Assembly: GCA_964036155.1 (NCBI GenBank)
Contig: OZ038422.1
Coordinates: 28,047,201 to 28,111,200 of the forward strand
DNA length: 64,000 nt
Reading direction: 5' to 3'
From: Diploscapter coronatus
Taxonomy: Eukaryota > Nematoda > Chromadorea > Rhabditida > Rhabditidae
Shown here: one piece after another, positions 1 to 28,076 of the stretch
How positions within the stretch are numbered: position 1 is the stretch's first letter
Layout: each line of letters starts with the position of its first letter
Notes under the pieces: model-generated
The model's input: the letters and a program-made list of their open reading frames with translations, nothing else
Told to the model about the DNA's origin: nothing
Database searches by the model: none
Position numbers and translations under genes: made by a program

Positions 1-55
1 AGAGTGAGGATTATTAGCTTTTCACAAATTTCGTTAAAAGAAAACTCATGTTCAG

Positions 56-1267
56 AGTTTCTGAAAATTTGGGACCGTCGACTCTTCAACTACTTCAAAG
101 ACAAGGCTACTGGGCAGGCTTCGTACAAACAAATTTATGATTTGAAGGCAACTGAACACAGATTTCCAGAATAATGAATATTTTTAGTGGTTAGCCGTCA
201 TGCGCATCTCATTCTTGAAAGGATTCGGCCACGAGAAGTACCCTCGGAAGACCATCGACGATGTGCCGGCCTGGGTCGAGATTCAGCTCTCTCAGCCACT
301 GTGGGAGTTGACGATTGTAAGACTTTTCACGTTTTTTTTTTCTAGATTTATGGATTTCTCTCAGGAACTTCGCGACATGTACAACACGGATCCTCCAGAC
401 TCTGACGATGAGGATGACAACATTGAATCCCTCTACGCCTATTACAAGGGCAAGAAGGCAACGTCGAAGAGGCAACAACTATCAGCACAAGTCCCAGACA
501 TCCAAATCCTTGAACAAGTCCAGCAGACTGCGCAGCAGCAAAACCAAGAGATCGATCCGATCCTCAAGGAGCTCTACGACTATCTCATAGCTTCGAACGA
601 TTCTTCTGAAGCCTCGAAAAATCAAGAAAACCAGAAGAAAACTCCGACGAAGGATGAAGCAGGACCATCAATTCAGCCTGTCCAAGAGAAGGTTTCTCCA
701 CAACCCACACACAACCAGTCGGACACTTCAATGCAGGAAGCGCAGCAGTCAGTATCTCTTCGGACTGCCCAAGTCCAAGTTCAAACTCAAGCAGTCCCAC
801 CAACTCAACAAGCTCAGAAGCAAGCTTTTTCACAGCCCGAAGTTCAAACCCAGCAACAATATGCCTACCAACAAGGGCATGTCCAATCTCAGCAATATCC
901 CTATCAAACGCATTATCAAACCGGCACTCCGACTCAGAACGCCTACCAATCTCAGTACCAAAATCCGTCCTACCCTCAATACTGCGATGCGTCATCTCAG
1001 TTCCAAAATCTCGACTACAAAATGACGCAAAACTTCAACCAGAACATGGATCAATTCAAGTATAACGAAATTCATCGAGACTTGATGAGTACTCATCCAG
1101 TGCAAGGATCGAGTCAAAATCCTGATCAATACCCAAATTTCGTGCAGGACCCCCAGAACTTCATACCTAGCCAATATTTGGGTCAAGAGTATCAGAATCA
1201 ATACAATTACCAGTACCAAGACCCCAACCAACCCGGCTCTTCAAACACTTACAATCAGCAACAGTAA
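56..1267 (+). CDS. Smad protein, C-terminal part (end of MH2) with Gln/Tyr-rich tail; 5' end outside window
   Basis: The gene begins upstream of the window. An exon from about 56 to 147 encodes a segment like the MH2 core (ending YKQIYDLK). A GC-AG intron (148-187, 40 nt) follows, then an exon from 188 reading VMRISFLKGFG and VPAWVEIQLSQPL, matching the Smad pattern RMSFVKGWG...CWIEIHL; the usual Cys before WIEI is Ala here. Smads are TGF-beta/BMP transcription factors that trimerise through MH2. Normally the protein stops about 20 residues later. Here about 290 residues follow: an acidic patch (PPDSDDEDDN), then a low-complexity tail rich in Gln, Tyr, Asn and Pro, ending NTYNQQQ and TAA. The join near 301-345 is uncertain: the frame is open straight through, but in-frame introns 301-345 or 307-345 would remove a Phe-rich stretch. 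Co-Smad (sma-4/daf-3) type is my guess; the Smad identity is firmer than the subtype. Confidence 0.8.
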
Positions 1268-1528
1268 ATGTGCAATATCTTTTCATATCATTCCATATCT
1301 TTGGGATATTTCTATTTCACTGTAAACTTATCATATATTTTAGTCAAGACTTGTAGTTTTTCGACATTTCTATTCACATTCCATATCGTTTTGTTGGTCT
1401 TTCCGCAGTATTATCATGCAAATCAAGGTATATTTTCTTCCGAGAGTTATATTGCATGACATCGAAAACAATTGAAGCACCTCTGAATCTGTATATTTGG
1501 TTTTAGAATTTTTTTTGTAAATTATTGA

Positions 1529-1534
1529 AATAAA
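1529..1534 (+). terminator. Polyadenylation signal of the Smad gene
   Basis: An AATAAA lies 262 nt after the Smad stop codon in AT-rich sequence. It is the first good poly(A) signal downstream of that stop. Confidence 0.5.
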
Positions 1535-2939
1535 CCATTGAGTTGTTGCATAAGTTCTGTCCTTAATTTGTGAAAATTTGATTTCTTTCGCATAGATTGA
1601 GTAGCTAAATGGGATTTTTGATCATCTTACCAGCGAGTCCTGAACTTTTATTTTATATAATTTTTGACTTCACCGCTTCATAAATTACGCGTAAAAAGCG
1701 TAAAAATTGAAAGAATATTTTTGTCATCTACTTGCAAGATCTGCCCCTGTTAAGAATGACATGAATTTTCGAACAAATTCAGCGTATTCTGAAAGTTCTA
1801 CTCAAAAACCCTACAGTCATTGAGAATTCTGATTTCGAATGCGGAGATACGCAATTTTGCTCGTCAATTGAAAACTGTTACTTTTGTAAAGGGCTCCCAG
1901 AAATTCCATTTAAAAGTGTTCGGGGTGAACATTTCTGAAAGGTTGCTTCACAAAAGTTTCTCAGAATGAATAGAGCCTTTGAAATTCGAATGGTGCTAAT
2001 TTGACCCGGTTCGATGACTTTTGAAAATTTCGCTTTTCCACTTTTTGGTTTGCCCCTATGTGAAAATTCGAGGGTGCCCGAAACGGACCCAATCTTATAT
2101 CAAGGAAGTGCTAAATAATATCGTGAAATAGTTATCGAAAAATTTTCACGAGTGATTTTCTAAAAATGTTCATTTTTCATGTTCCTTTCACTGCTTAACC
2201 GTAAACCTCAAAGCGACGGAATCACAAATACCATGGAATGAAAGCCAAAATCTTCAGGGTATTAGCACCGAAAGCCTCATTTGGATTCATCTATCTATGC
2301 AAAAGATATCAAATTTTTAAAAATTAGGGCACAACATGCAACAACCCAATAATTGATGCGTTCAGAAATTTGTTGAAAGGGTGTATCCCGAATTTAAGTG
2401 TGTCCTCTACGTGCGAAAGATATCCTAAATATTTGAAAGTATCTTGTGCTTTAGATTCCTTAGTCTATCCTGTTGCCACTTACTAAGGGCTAGGTCTAAG
2501 TTTTCTCTAATCTATCTCATTTTCCAATTCTCTAATTCAATTTTTCTCGTTTCCATATCTCTTGAATCCGCATGATATTTTCCAACCTTCTTCCTATTTT
2601 TGTTAGCGCAACGTTGCGCGCAAAAGCCTGGTTGGGTAGAGCGCAATGCGTTGGGATAGGAAAGACAGAAGGAAAACGAGAGGGAAAAAGATGCTCTTTC
2701 TTTTTATCTGTGTACTAATAATTCGAAGTGCTGCCAAATGCACTGAAAGCAAGCAAAATGTCACATTTCTCGCATAGAACAAATCTCCCTCTTACTCTGG
2801 TACCTGATCAATTACAAGTCTGTAGTAGTCATGCGCGGCAAAATGGTAAGATGCGCAGCTTTAAATTTAGAGTAGATTCGAATCGAGAGTTCGAGGGTTT
2901 TGCCAAAAATAGAAAAAGTTGTATTTTGGTCGAATTAAG

Positions 2940-3310
2940 CATTAATTCGAGCTTTTCGCGCCGGCGAAATGTCTCGAATATAAGTGCGAAACGCGACACC
3001 CCGCGGTCGTCGTCGGCAGGCGGCGGAGAGTAAAGGAGAGTGCTGTCACGTCTCTTCTCTAGATTCGTTAAATCCCCCGACTATTTTCGCGACTTCTGCC
3101 GTCTTTTTCGACGTCCTCATTTTTCATGCTATTTCTCGCGCGCCAACTCTCGCTTCGTATTTATCGATTCGAGCAGCACAAACAGCGCACTTTCAGTAGC
3201 GAGCTTTTTCCGCTTCTTTTCCTCTCGTTTTCTCGTTTTATTTCGCATTTTCGAGCTTCTTTTCACCTACCTTTTCCCCTCTACATCCCCAGGCCTGCAG
3301 TGCTCCATTC
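2940..3310 (+). promoter_or_regulatory. CpG-rich promoter-like patch with pyrimidine tract
   Basis: This stretch stands out from its AT-rich surroundings by many CG dinucleotides (GCGCCGG, CCGCGGTCGTCGTCGG, CGCGCGCC). It is followed by a long T/C-rich tract ending in a good acceptor-like CATCCCCAG. The pattern fits a core promoter plus a non-coding first exon or trans-splice acceptor, possibly a distal CaMKII start. No coding frame is convincing. Confidence 0.25.
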
Positions 3311-6300
3311 AGCAGAGCAGCCAGCTTTGACATTTTAACGTTAATTGTCCCTCGGATCTTTCGATTTTGAATTATATCTCATATCGCACACCCTATCGGG
3401 AAGCTTTCAAATTTTCTAGTATGCAAAATTGATATTTACGCCTCTTAAAGTGTAAAAGTACAGGAAAAACACGGAGTGACAGATAGCATTTTCAAGGTCT
3501 CTGACTCATGATGCATTCTAGATTTGCATTAAGGGTCTTGCAAAATCGTCCATTTGTTATTGAATATTTGTGACTGTTTTCGTCCAGAAATCGATCGAAG
3601 CGCATATTATTGTTGACCCTTTCAGTAAGAGAAGAATCATAAGTTTTCGTTGTATATTCTCTATGTCTACCTTTTGATATGCTACCACATCGAACTTTCT
3701 CCATTTTGCTGTTTCTCCCCCGACTCTTCTCAATTTTCTGCCTATTTTCCCATCAGATTGCCGTCCCGTGAACCGGTTTTCACGGGCAACCAAAATCTCG
3801 ACTCAAAGAATACATCGAATTCTGCTGCGCCATTTTTCGAACTACTTTTACAATAGAATACATGCCCTTTTACAGCTAATTTTATCCCAATTTGTCCCAA
3901 AGTGGGCGTGGTCCCAAGGGTGCAAAAATAGTGCACGGTTTCCAGCGCCTCCCAATTCTAAGACAATAGACATTACACCCAATTTGCTTCGATGATATTT
4001 GCCACAATAGGCTTCATTTTTTTCTTGGGAGAATAGTATTTTCCCTAAGTCTAACTACAATCGTAGTGAAAAGCGCGATATTTGTATTTTGAACTTTAGC
4101 ACCTTTTTACTATTTCTAAAGATCAAGGGCTTCGCATTCAAAATTCAGGTCAAACTATACTTTCTTCTATCAATCTCATCGATTTCTTTTATAAATGTTA
4201 AGTCAGGCGCTTACGAATTTAATCATTCGATATCGTCGCAAAATAAGCTTCTTTTGTTACGCTTCGGTGACATTTTCTCGATTCTCGATCGAAAATGGCA
4301 ATTCGGGCCGAGTTTCGATCGGGGTTTAAATGTGTAAGATATGCCCTAATTCCTAAGATCCAGCGATTTTGGCATTTCCAATTCTGCACGATGATTTATT
4401 AATTTTCCCACTAATCGCGCGAGGGCCACTCCGAATTAATTTTGCCATTTGCAGCCTGGGGCCCGACTTATAAATTTATCATATAAGGAACTAAATGTCT
4501 AGTCGCACTTGAAATTCAAATATTCTCGAGTCGAATTTATTTTTTGGGTACCCTGTATTTGCCATCAATTTCCGCTCTCCCATTTTTTTCTTCTTATTCG
4601 TCTCTTTATTTTTTGCCTATCTCTCACATAACGATGCTAATATATCCAAAAATTATTGCGAAGGAAAGAGTAGAAACCTTTGTCAGCTGATTTGAGGACA
4701 CTCAGCACATTATCATTATGCCAAAGTTGCTTGTCAGTATATCTCATTTTTAGCTAGATGCCTCTGAAAAAGAAACGTGAGAGAGTGGAAATAGAGGAAT
4801 AAGAAACAAGAAAATAGAAGGGAAATACAGGGTATATTTCCTCTTAAGTTTCGAGAACAAAGTACCTCCATTCTAATTTTTAATTCCCAAGACTAATTAC
4901 GTAAGATCTCCCGAAATTCATCTTCATGTCTATATTTATTTAAGGATGCCTAAATTTGCCCAGGTAGTCGGCTTAACATAGCATCTTTGGGCGTCAGCCC
5001 CGGTTATAAATGGATACATGAAAGGGGGATTTCATATATCTCTTTCTTTTTGCCCCTTCGGCCTCTTACTTTCGCGAGGCTTTGACGTAAGACTTGGTTG
5101 GTTGGGCTGCCTCTTTTCAAGACTCGCAGCAAAGGAAAGGAGGGTAGGATTGAAAATATCGGGGCTGGCGCTAAAATTATCAATAGAGGAACAGGCGAAA
5201 AAGCCTAGGATTTCAATATCCCTTTTCTATAAGAGGACTCCAAATATCTTCTGCTTGTCGTACATATATTGGCCCTTTGAAATTTGCTCTCCCTCTCTCA
5301 ATTTGGTTGGGTTATTTCGCAGCGGGTGCTTCGGCCTAAATTAAAAGCCGGCATGAAAGAGCGAGAGATCGGTTAGATATGCAGGGAATTCGAGAGCAAA
5401 CGCGTAAATTAAGAGGGACTAGATGGCCCGAAAATAATGTGAGAAATAGAGGCGAAGAAATACGCGAAAAATGCGCCCGCAAACAAAGTGAATGAGTTTT
5501 CCTATTCAACCGAAGCGGCCAGTGACTTTTCACATTCGGTCTATTATTTTTTTCTGTCCTTTCTAATTTTCTCCACTCCTTTTAGTTACCCCTTTTTAGC
5601 TTCAAGTCTAATTCTTAACATCGAAATTCCTTGGGGAGGGGAAGACCTTGTTAGCCTGCAGCTAGGACTTTTCTTTTTTCCACCCGACTTTGAATGTTGA
5701 GAATATTCAAGAATTAATTGTATCGATTGTTGGTTTAAAAATAACGTTTATTTTGAAAACAAGTTGCGCGTTTTTCTTGAAAATCGATAATCATAAGTTT
5801 TTAGTGATAGGCCCCCAGCTTGTTGTCTAAAGACTCCAACAGCTGTTATTCCGAGAAAAATCAAAAGAGAATCTAGTCGTTATTTTGAACCAAAATAACC
5901 TTTCTTTAAATTATTTTGGAAAAAGCGAATGTTTATGAATTTCCAGTGCATAAATAAATAAGGCCTATTTTCAAGTTTATTTAGCTGCTATGGGCATGTA
6001 TTCGCATTTTTTCGTCGCGAATTTTCTCATATTTTTCATTTTTCGATTTATTTGATATTCGACGGCAGGCCGTTTTCGGCGCATTTAGCATTGGAAACTC
6101 ATCATAAATATGTGAGACCGAATCGATGATTTTAGTCTTACCTTGAAAGCGTATTTCTTCTATCGGTTTTTATTTATTCTTCAATTTTTAACCATATGGA
6201 AAGTAGTAAGGGTAGTTTGATAGTAACCTACGCAATTGCATAGGGCAGACTTTCAGCCAGGCGAAAAATTATAGAAGAGGAGGTCTGCGAATACAAATTT

Positions 6301-9300
6301 TTCTATAGAAAGTTGATGCATAGGAGGGCCCGCAATAAGACTTGCAGAATATTTTGGCTTAAGGGGGTTCCGCACGAAAGATCTGGCATAAGCCCTGCCT
6401 AGGCCTGTATAGGTTGGGTAATAAGAGAGTTACTACTCTTTTTCTCAACACTAACTCATGCGTTACTGAATTATTACCGTTACTATTTTTCTAGGTTTCC
6501 CTATTTTTCGGAATTTCTATTCTTCAGCTTTTCAAGTTCAAGATAATTGTCATTCATCTTGCGAAATTTAAATTAACTTAGAATATTTGGGTTGTGTAAG
6601 ACTCTCAAGTTGCAAAACTGCTATTTTCTTGCAAAATCGAGCAATTTCCAAAAATGGCACAAGATTTCTCAAATTCTAATCCTCAAATCCCCAATTAGCG
6701 ATTGAGAAGCTCAAGTTCTACAGCGCTCTGTGCCCATTTACAGGCCTCTGTAATTTTATACGTAGATAATTGCTGAATAAAATAAACTCGTTACGTCGTA
6801 TTTAAAATGAGCCTAATTATAATTATCCGTAGTTACTCAACACGGAACTTTATTTCTATTTAATTATTATCAAAGCGCAAAAAATCGATTATTAGAACAG
6901 ACGGGGAACCCAAATAGATCTGGCGAACTGATGTTCTGGACAATTTTTTTGCGCAGAAATTAATCGAAGTTATAAATAAGACTTCTGTGTAGAAAAAATA
7001 GAGGTAGAAGTTTTCCTAGCCGAAAGAATCTCAAAATCCGTTGCTCGAAATGAACACATTTTGGCAAACTTCAAACTGCGTGAACGCGGGTGGACGCAAA
7101 AATTATGGTCTGATTTTTGGCACAAAACCATTTTTATCAATTTTATCATCAATTTCGACTAAGCCTTTTATGATATTTTGGGTTTGAAGGGTACTTCCTT
7201 CCCAAATTCTTGACTCCAAACTATCACATTCCTAGCACAAACGAACTTCTGCATTCTGCAAGAGGGCGGTGTTTGCGGTCCCTAAATATATTCCTATGTA
7301 AAAAATATTGCATACAACACGATTTACAAGAGTACAGATCAATATCTTCGGTATTGGGTGTGTGTATGTGTGTTTCTATCAATTCTTGCATGTGAGAGTG
7401 TATGTTTGACTCGCTGTGTGAGAGATAGAGGTTGGGCAGAGAAAATGCCGAAAATGTTGTAAAAGAGACGACGAGTGCGATCGATTTATTTTCTCGGTTC
7501 AAGGCGCTTCGTCTTTTCCATTTCTCTTTGATTATTATCGTATCCTTGCTTACTAGTGTTTATATCAATTAATCTAACACTTTGAAAATATGCTTCAATG
7601 TTAGGTATTAACAATTATTTTTGTTAATATCGAACAATTGAAGAGTTTAGATCTCTATTATACTTTTGCTTATATCAATGCTTATCAATATGTTTACTCT
7701 TCTGAAAATCTGCCCCAATGCTAAATATACTAGATTAATTACTTAATGTTTATCATTTGAGCAAATTTGCGATCCTTATATCCCTGCTTTGTGTGATATC
7801 TCTCAGACATCGCCAATCTGTTATCATCTGTTTCCTATCAATTATCGATTTATATGTGACACCTACGCACTAGCAACAAGAATGCATTTGTTAGTTTCTT
7901 TGTAGCATTTCCGGTTATTGCGCAATCACAATAGATAAATCAAATTTATCTTATGTTTTTTTTTTATAAACTTTATTCTGCTCTTCACTATGATTTAAAT
8001 TTCACAAATCATATGGTAAAGATATTTTTTGCTTTTTAATATGTAGGATTTCACTTTATGTTAAGCATATGGTTTTTTCTTAGCGATCTCCGAATTTTAA
8101 TCCCTAGGAATATTGAACATTTATTAAATCGAAGGTAACCCTCCCGATCTCTTTTAGAAACTAAGTATTCTCCGAAAACTTCCAAAAGGATATTTTCTCT
8201 TTGGTAGAGGGTGGATTCGAGCACGCGATCTCATCCGATATGAACTTTCTTGCCGAAAGATCATTTCCTCTCGTTTTCTTACCTCTCATCAACTATCGAT
8301 TACTCTGGTATCCTTAAACAGTAGTATTTTGATCTTAAAGTAGTATGACTAATATATCCAACTAATACTTTTTCCAATAATTAGATGCAAATACTAGTAG
8401 TCTTTTATCGTCTTCTTCTTCTTACTTGCTTTGTCTAATTTTTTATGCATTAGCGGCTTCTCATCAATGTGAAATTATTCGATTTTACGATAGCGCGCGC
8501 TGGGGATACAATATTCCGGAAAAATTAACTCTAGTGCAACTTCTGCGAAATAGCGCTACATTTTCAGAGAGTAGCGGTTTTATGATAAGGCATAAGTTTC
8601 CCAATTATAAAGTAATGTCTATAACACATGTATTCTCCAATTCTAAACCCTTTTTTCATCGACTCTAGCTTCTTTGTATCATTAATCGGATGATTGCGTT
8701 AGAGACGCATAGGGGTTTGAAATTCTTTAGCTCGGTCCGCACTTATTAGCGGAATTAGTTTTCTTCAGTTTTCCTATTAGGCATCTGCCCGAGACATACA
8801 GCGCGCATAACATAATTATTTCCAGTGCAGTAGCACTGCGAGCGAGAATTTTCCACCCCATTTTTTCGAGATGAAATTTTATGTTATTCGATACCTGCAA
8901 ATTTTATGCGTGTATATCAAAAGGTTCAATTGTATTACTATCGTGTTCATTTACTTTCTTACGCTAAAATTGCCCTTCAAAGTGATAATAATCATAAATA
9001 GGGGTTGTGAGACAAAGTCAACTAAAATCATTAACTTCTATTTACACCAATTGCATTATCTTATCTCATACCTCATTACCTCTATTAATAGCCCGATAAA
9101 ATCATTAAATTTAAAAATGCTACTTTTGAATATTACGGATGATATCATAAGTTTTGAGCCTGAACGTTGCAAATTTAGAATCATGGTGGGAGCGTCCTGA
9201 GTGCAGCTGTTGCGTGTGTTGTGTGTATATTTCAATGATTATGATTCTTGAAACTTGCATAAATTTTTCATTCGAATGATCACATAAAGGAAGTTTCTGA

Positions 9301-9332
9301 AGCTAATCTACCCACTTTTTGGAGTCCCATCA

Positions 9333-9409
9333 GGAATTTCAGAACTCAACTCGGAAAATTTTACCGAGCTTGAGTTTCAATGTTGAAAATTTTCGAAATT
9401 CTGAAATCC
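9333..9409. repeat. Nested inverted repeat (hairpin)
   Basis: Inner arms AACTCAACTCGG (9343-9354) and CCGAGCTTGAGTT (9364-9376) pair around a 9-nt loop with one bulge. Outer arms GGAATTTCAGAA (9333) and AATTCTGAAATCC (9397-9409) also pair. It lies in non-coding DNA upstream of CaMKII; function unknown. Confidence 0.45.
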
Positions 9410-11506
9410 TCGAGTCTCACCTAAATTTAACCGAACTTCGTTCATCAATGCAAAATATGTCTATTTTCAATTCGTCTAATGACAGGAATAATTTTGTGTT
9501 TCACCCCATATTTCCCCATTAAATTACATGCCTTTTGCCCGTTATCAGTGGAAAGCGTATCAATAATATCAGACTATTATTTCTCGTCGCGAGCGTCTTA
9601 GAGGACTACGCACCTAGCGACAAAAAAATCGACGCTTATTATGTTGCACCTAAAATTTCTAAATTTTCTCCTGAAATATCGATATTTTCGTTATCATTGT
9701 CTGAGAATTCCGTAATTTTAACAACTTTATCAAATTAGGCGCTGTTTACGGTTTCAACTTATCAAAAAATGATTCTTAATTTTTGTCCCTGAGACCAGGA
9801 CTTCGAACTTGGATTCTTGATCTTAGGTTTTGCAAATCGGTGTTTTTAAACTTTAATTTAAATGCCCTTCAAATAAGAGTGCAATTTTCGGATTTAGAAA
9901 TTTAAAATCACATGTTTTTAACTTCCTGAAGACCAGACAACGGAAATGGGTTTTCTTTATCTTTATATGGCCCTATCAAACTTTTTAACCAAAGTCTCAA
10001 AATTCTTTATGATAAATTTAAGCTCTGCCTCTTAATAATTCATATACCTATTCTCTAGCCATTAGGTTAATGGACGATAATTTTACCTTGATTAATACGG
10101 ATAAAGTGATATTTTAAAAATGTCGATTTTAACTAATCCCTTTCTGATAAACGGATTATAGAGTCTAGAGGAGATAGTTGCGATGGTGTACTCAGAAAAT
10201 ACATTCCATATTTCGCGCAACTCATACATACGGTACTAGAATAAGATGAACTTTTTCGCCGTTGAGTACCCCTTGCAAATCTCGGATTATCTTTTAAGCA
10301 CGAATTAAGTGCATTACTTAGAGTCTGCAAACACTTTTCTCATAGTTATTACTATAGGGTAAAAGTCATATCAATATGTAGTTAGAGTTCGGTGTAACTT
10401 AGATGGGTGGGACATTGAAAAAAATTGCATACTCATTTTATCCATAAAACTAGATGTAAATCAACTTAGAATGTGAACACGTATTTTTCGCTGTTAAATT
10501 TGCATACATCAGCTTGGCTGATTTGAATAATTCGGATTCCCCTCTTCATTACTCTTCCTGCTCATTTGCGTGCGACCCTGCGCCGCTCGTTCAGAAAGTT
10601 GAAAAATGATTTCTGCTCTCGGCACGATAGTGCAGCACTATTTTCGGACAATTTTTTACTCTACTTGTCCTCTATCACATTCCCCATCGAATTTTCCAGG
10701 TCAATTCCAGTCTCTGGTGAAATAATTTCAAAAAGCAGTAAGTTCTCTAACATTTCGTAAATTTCAAATCTGGGTGGGCAAAAAAATTAGCCTACTAGCA
10801 TACATAGTGCTTGCGGTCCCTAGCGTTACTTAACGATTTTGCTAATCCTCTTCAGGACTTATCACCATCCCTTCCTAGTTGAAAATAGGCATTGAGTTTC
10901 CAATGAAGCATTTCTTCCGGTTTTCTAGCCTCATATTTTATCATTAACGTGACAGATATATGGTATGAAGATTTCATCTGAGAATACTATTTGTGTGTGC
11001 GTGTGCGTGTGTGATGTTTTACCTTGGCCAACCTTCGATTTTTCCCTGCTGCGCCTGGGGCTCTCTCATTTGCGCTTGTTATTTCGCTAAGTAGCCTATA
11101 GACGCTTCTCAGTCTCGTTTTCTCATTCGAAATGCATGAGGCTGGGTGGAGAAAAGGAAGGCGCTCTGCCATAGCAGAAAAAAGAACCGAGGCTCTACGA
11201 AGAATAAGAGCTGAGGGGCGCAGAAACAAGGGGGGCTTCATCGCCCAATACACCTCTTTCTCTCTGCTTTCTTTCTTTACCATGAATATATCCTCAATCC
11301 TTTTTCTCAACCAAATAGCCATTAGTGATTCTCAAAATATTTCCTCCACACCCAGATTTCTTTCTTTCTTCTTTTATTTCTCAAATTAAAGTATCAATGT
11401 CGCCACGATTACTCATGCTTTCATTCATAGAAGTTGCACACGTTCGTTTGACGTAAATCGCTTTCTATTTTAGTTCTTAGAAAATTTTATTAAACAATAT
11501 TTTCAG

Positions 11507-11569
11507 CGTCTTCCCGTCGTAGTCCACCCGAGATTGCGAAGCGAGCCTGGTTGTTCGGGGAATGCGAAG
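11507..11569 (+). CDS. unc-43: Candidate upstream coding exon of CaMKII (phase 1-1)
   Basis: A 63-nt stretch is bounded by a strong acceptor (AATATTTTCAG) and a GAAG|GTAAAG donor. In phase 1 it reads SSRRSPPEIAKRAWLFGECE with no stop and leaves phase 1. That is exactly the phase needed to enter the exon at 11839, so it could extend the CaMKII N-terminus from a still more distal start. It could instead be 5' UTR. The peptide is not recognised as a domain. Confidence 0.35.
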
Positions 11570-11704
11570 GTAAAGAAAATCGAAGTCTGCTAAACTTACA
11601 CTACAAGGCTAAATTCCGCAATGCACTTCTTCAAAACTTTGCACTCAACCCTACGACAATTTTCCCTCTCATGTTTTTGCGCTAAAGAGGAAGATGGAAT
11701 TGTC

Positions 11705-27928
<16,224 letters not shown>

Positions 27929-28023
27929 TTTCACGACGTCGACACGTCAAGGATCCAGAATCCACGTCAAGCTTCAAGTCTACCTGCTACTAGAGTGATT
28001 CCCAGATACGATTGCGCTGAACG

Positions 28024-28076
28024 TACAACGTACTGATAAATAACCTCGTTGTCTTTGAGTCAAGCAGTACGTTGTA
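28024..28076. repeat. Hairpin in the CaMKII 3' UTR
   Basis: TACAACGTACTG (28024-28035) pairs perfectly with CAGTACGTTGTA (28065-28076) across a 29-nt loop, about 100 nt after the CaMKII stop codon. It is a candidate 3' UTR regulatory stem. Confidence 0.45.

Larger units (their letters stand above)
1540..11506. other. 10-kb non-coding interval between the Smad gene and CaMKII
   Basis: No exon chain could be built here on either strand. ORFs are short, lack splice context and have non-protein-like composition. Visible content: a CpG-rich patch at about 2,940-3,310, a compact inverted repeat at 9,333-9,409, a GT-rich microsatellite at about 10,991-11,013, and otherwise AT-rich unique sequence. 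CaMKII genes typically have long 5' regions, so this probably holds its distal promoters, enhancers and possibly 5' UTR exons. Confidence 0.5.

Noticed and set aside
585..995. 136-codon open frame opposite the Smad tail
   Set aside because: Shadow of the CAA/CAG-rich coding strand; the sense frame gives the coherent Q/Y-rich tail continuing MH2.
5018..5344. 108-codon open frame upstream of CaMKII
   Set aside because: No splice context and no conserved motif; part of the unexplained 10-kb gap.
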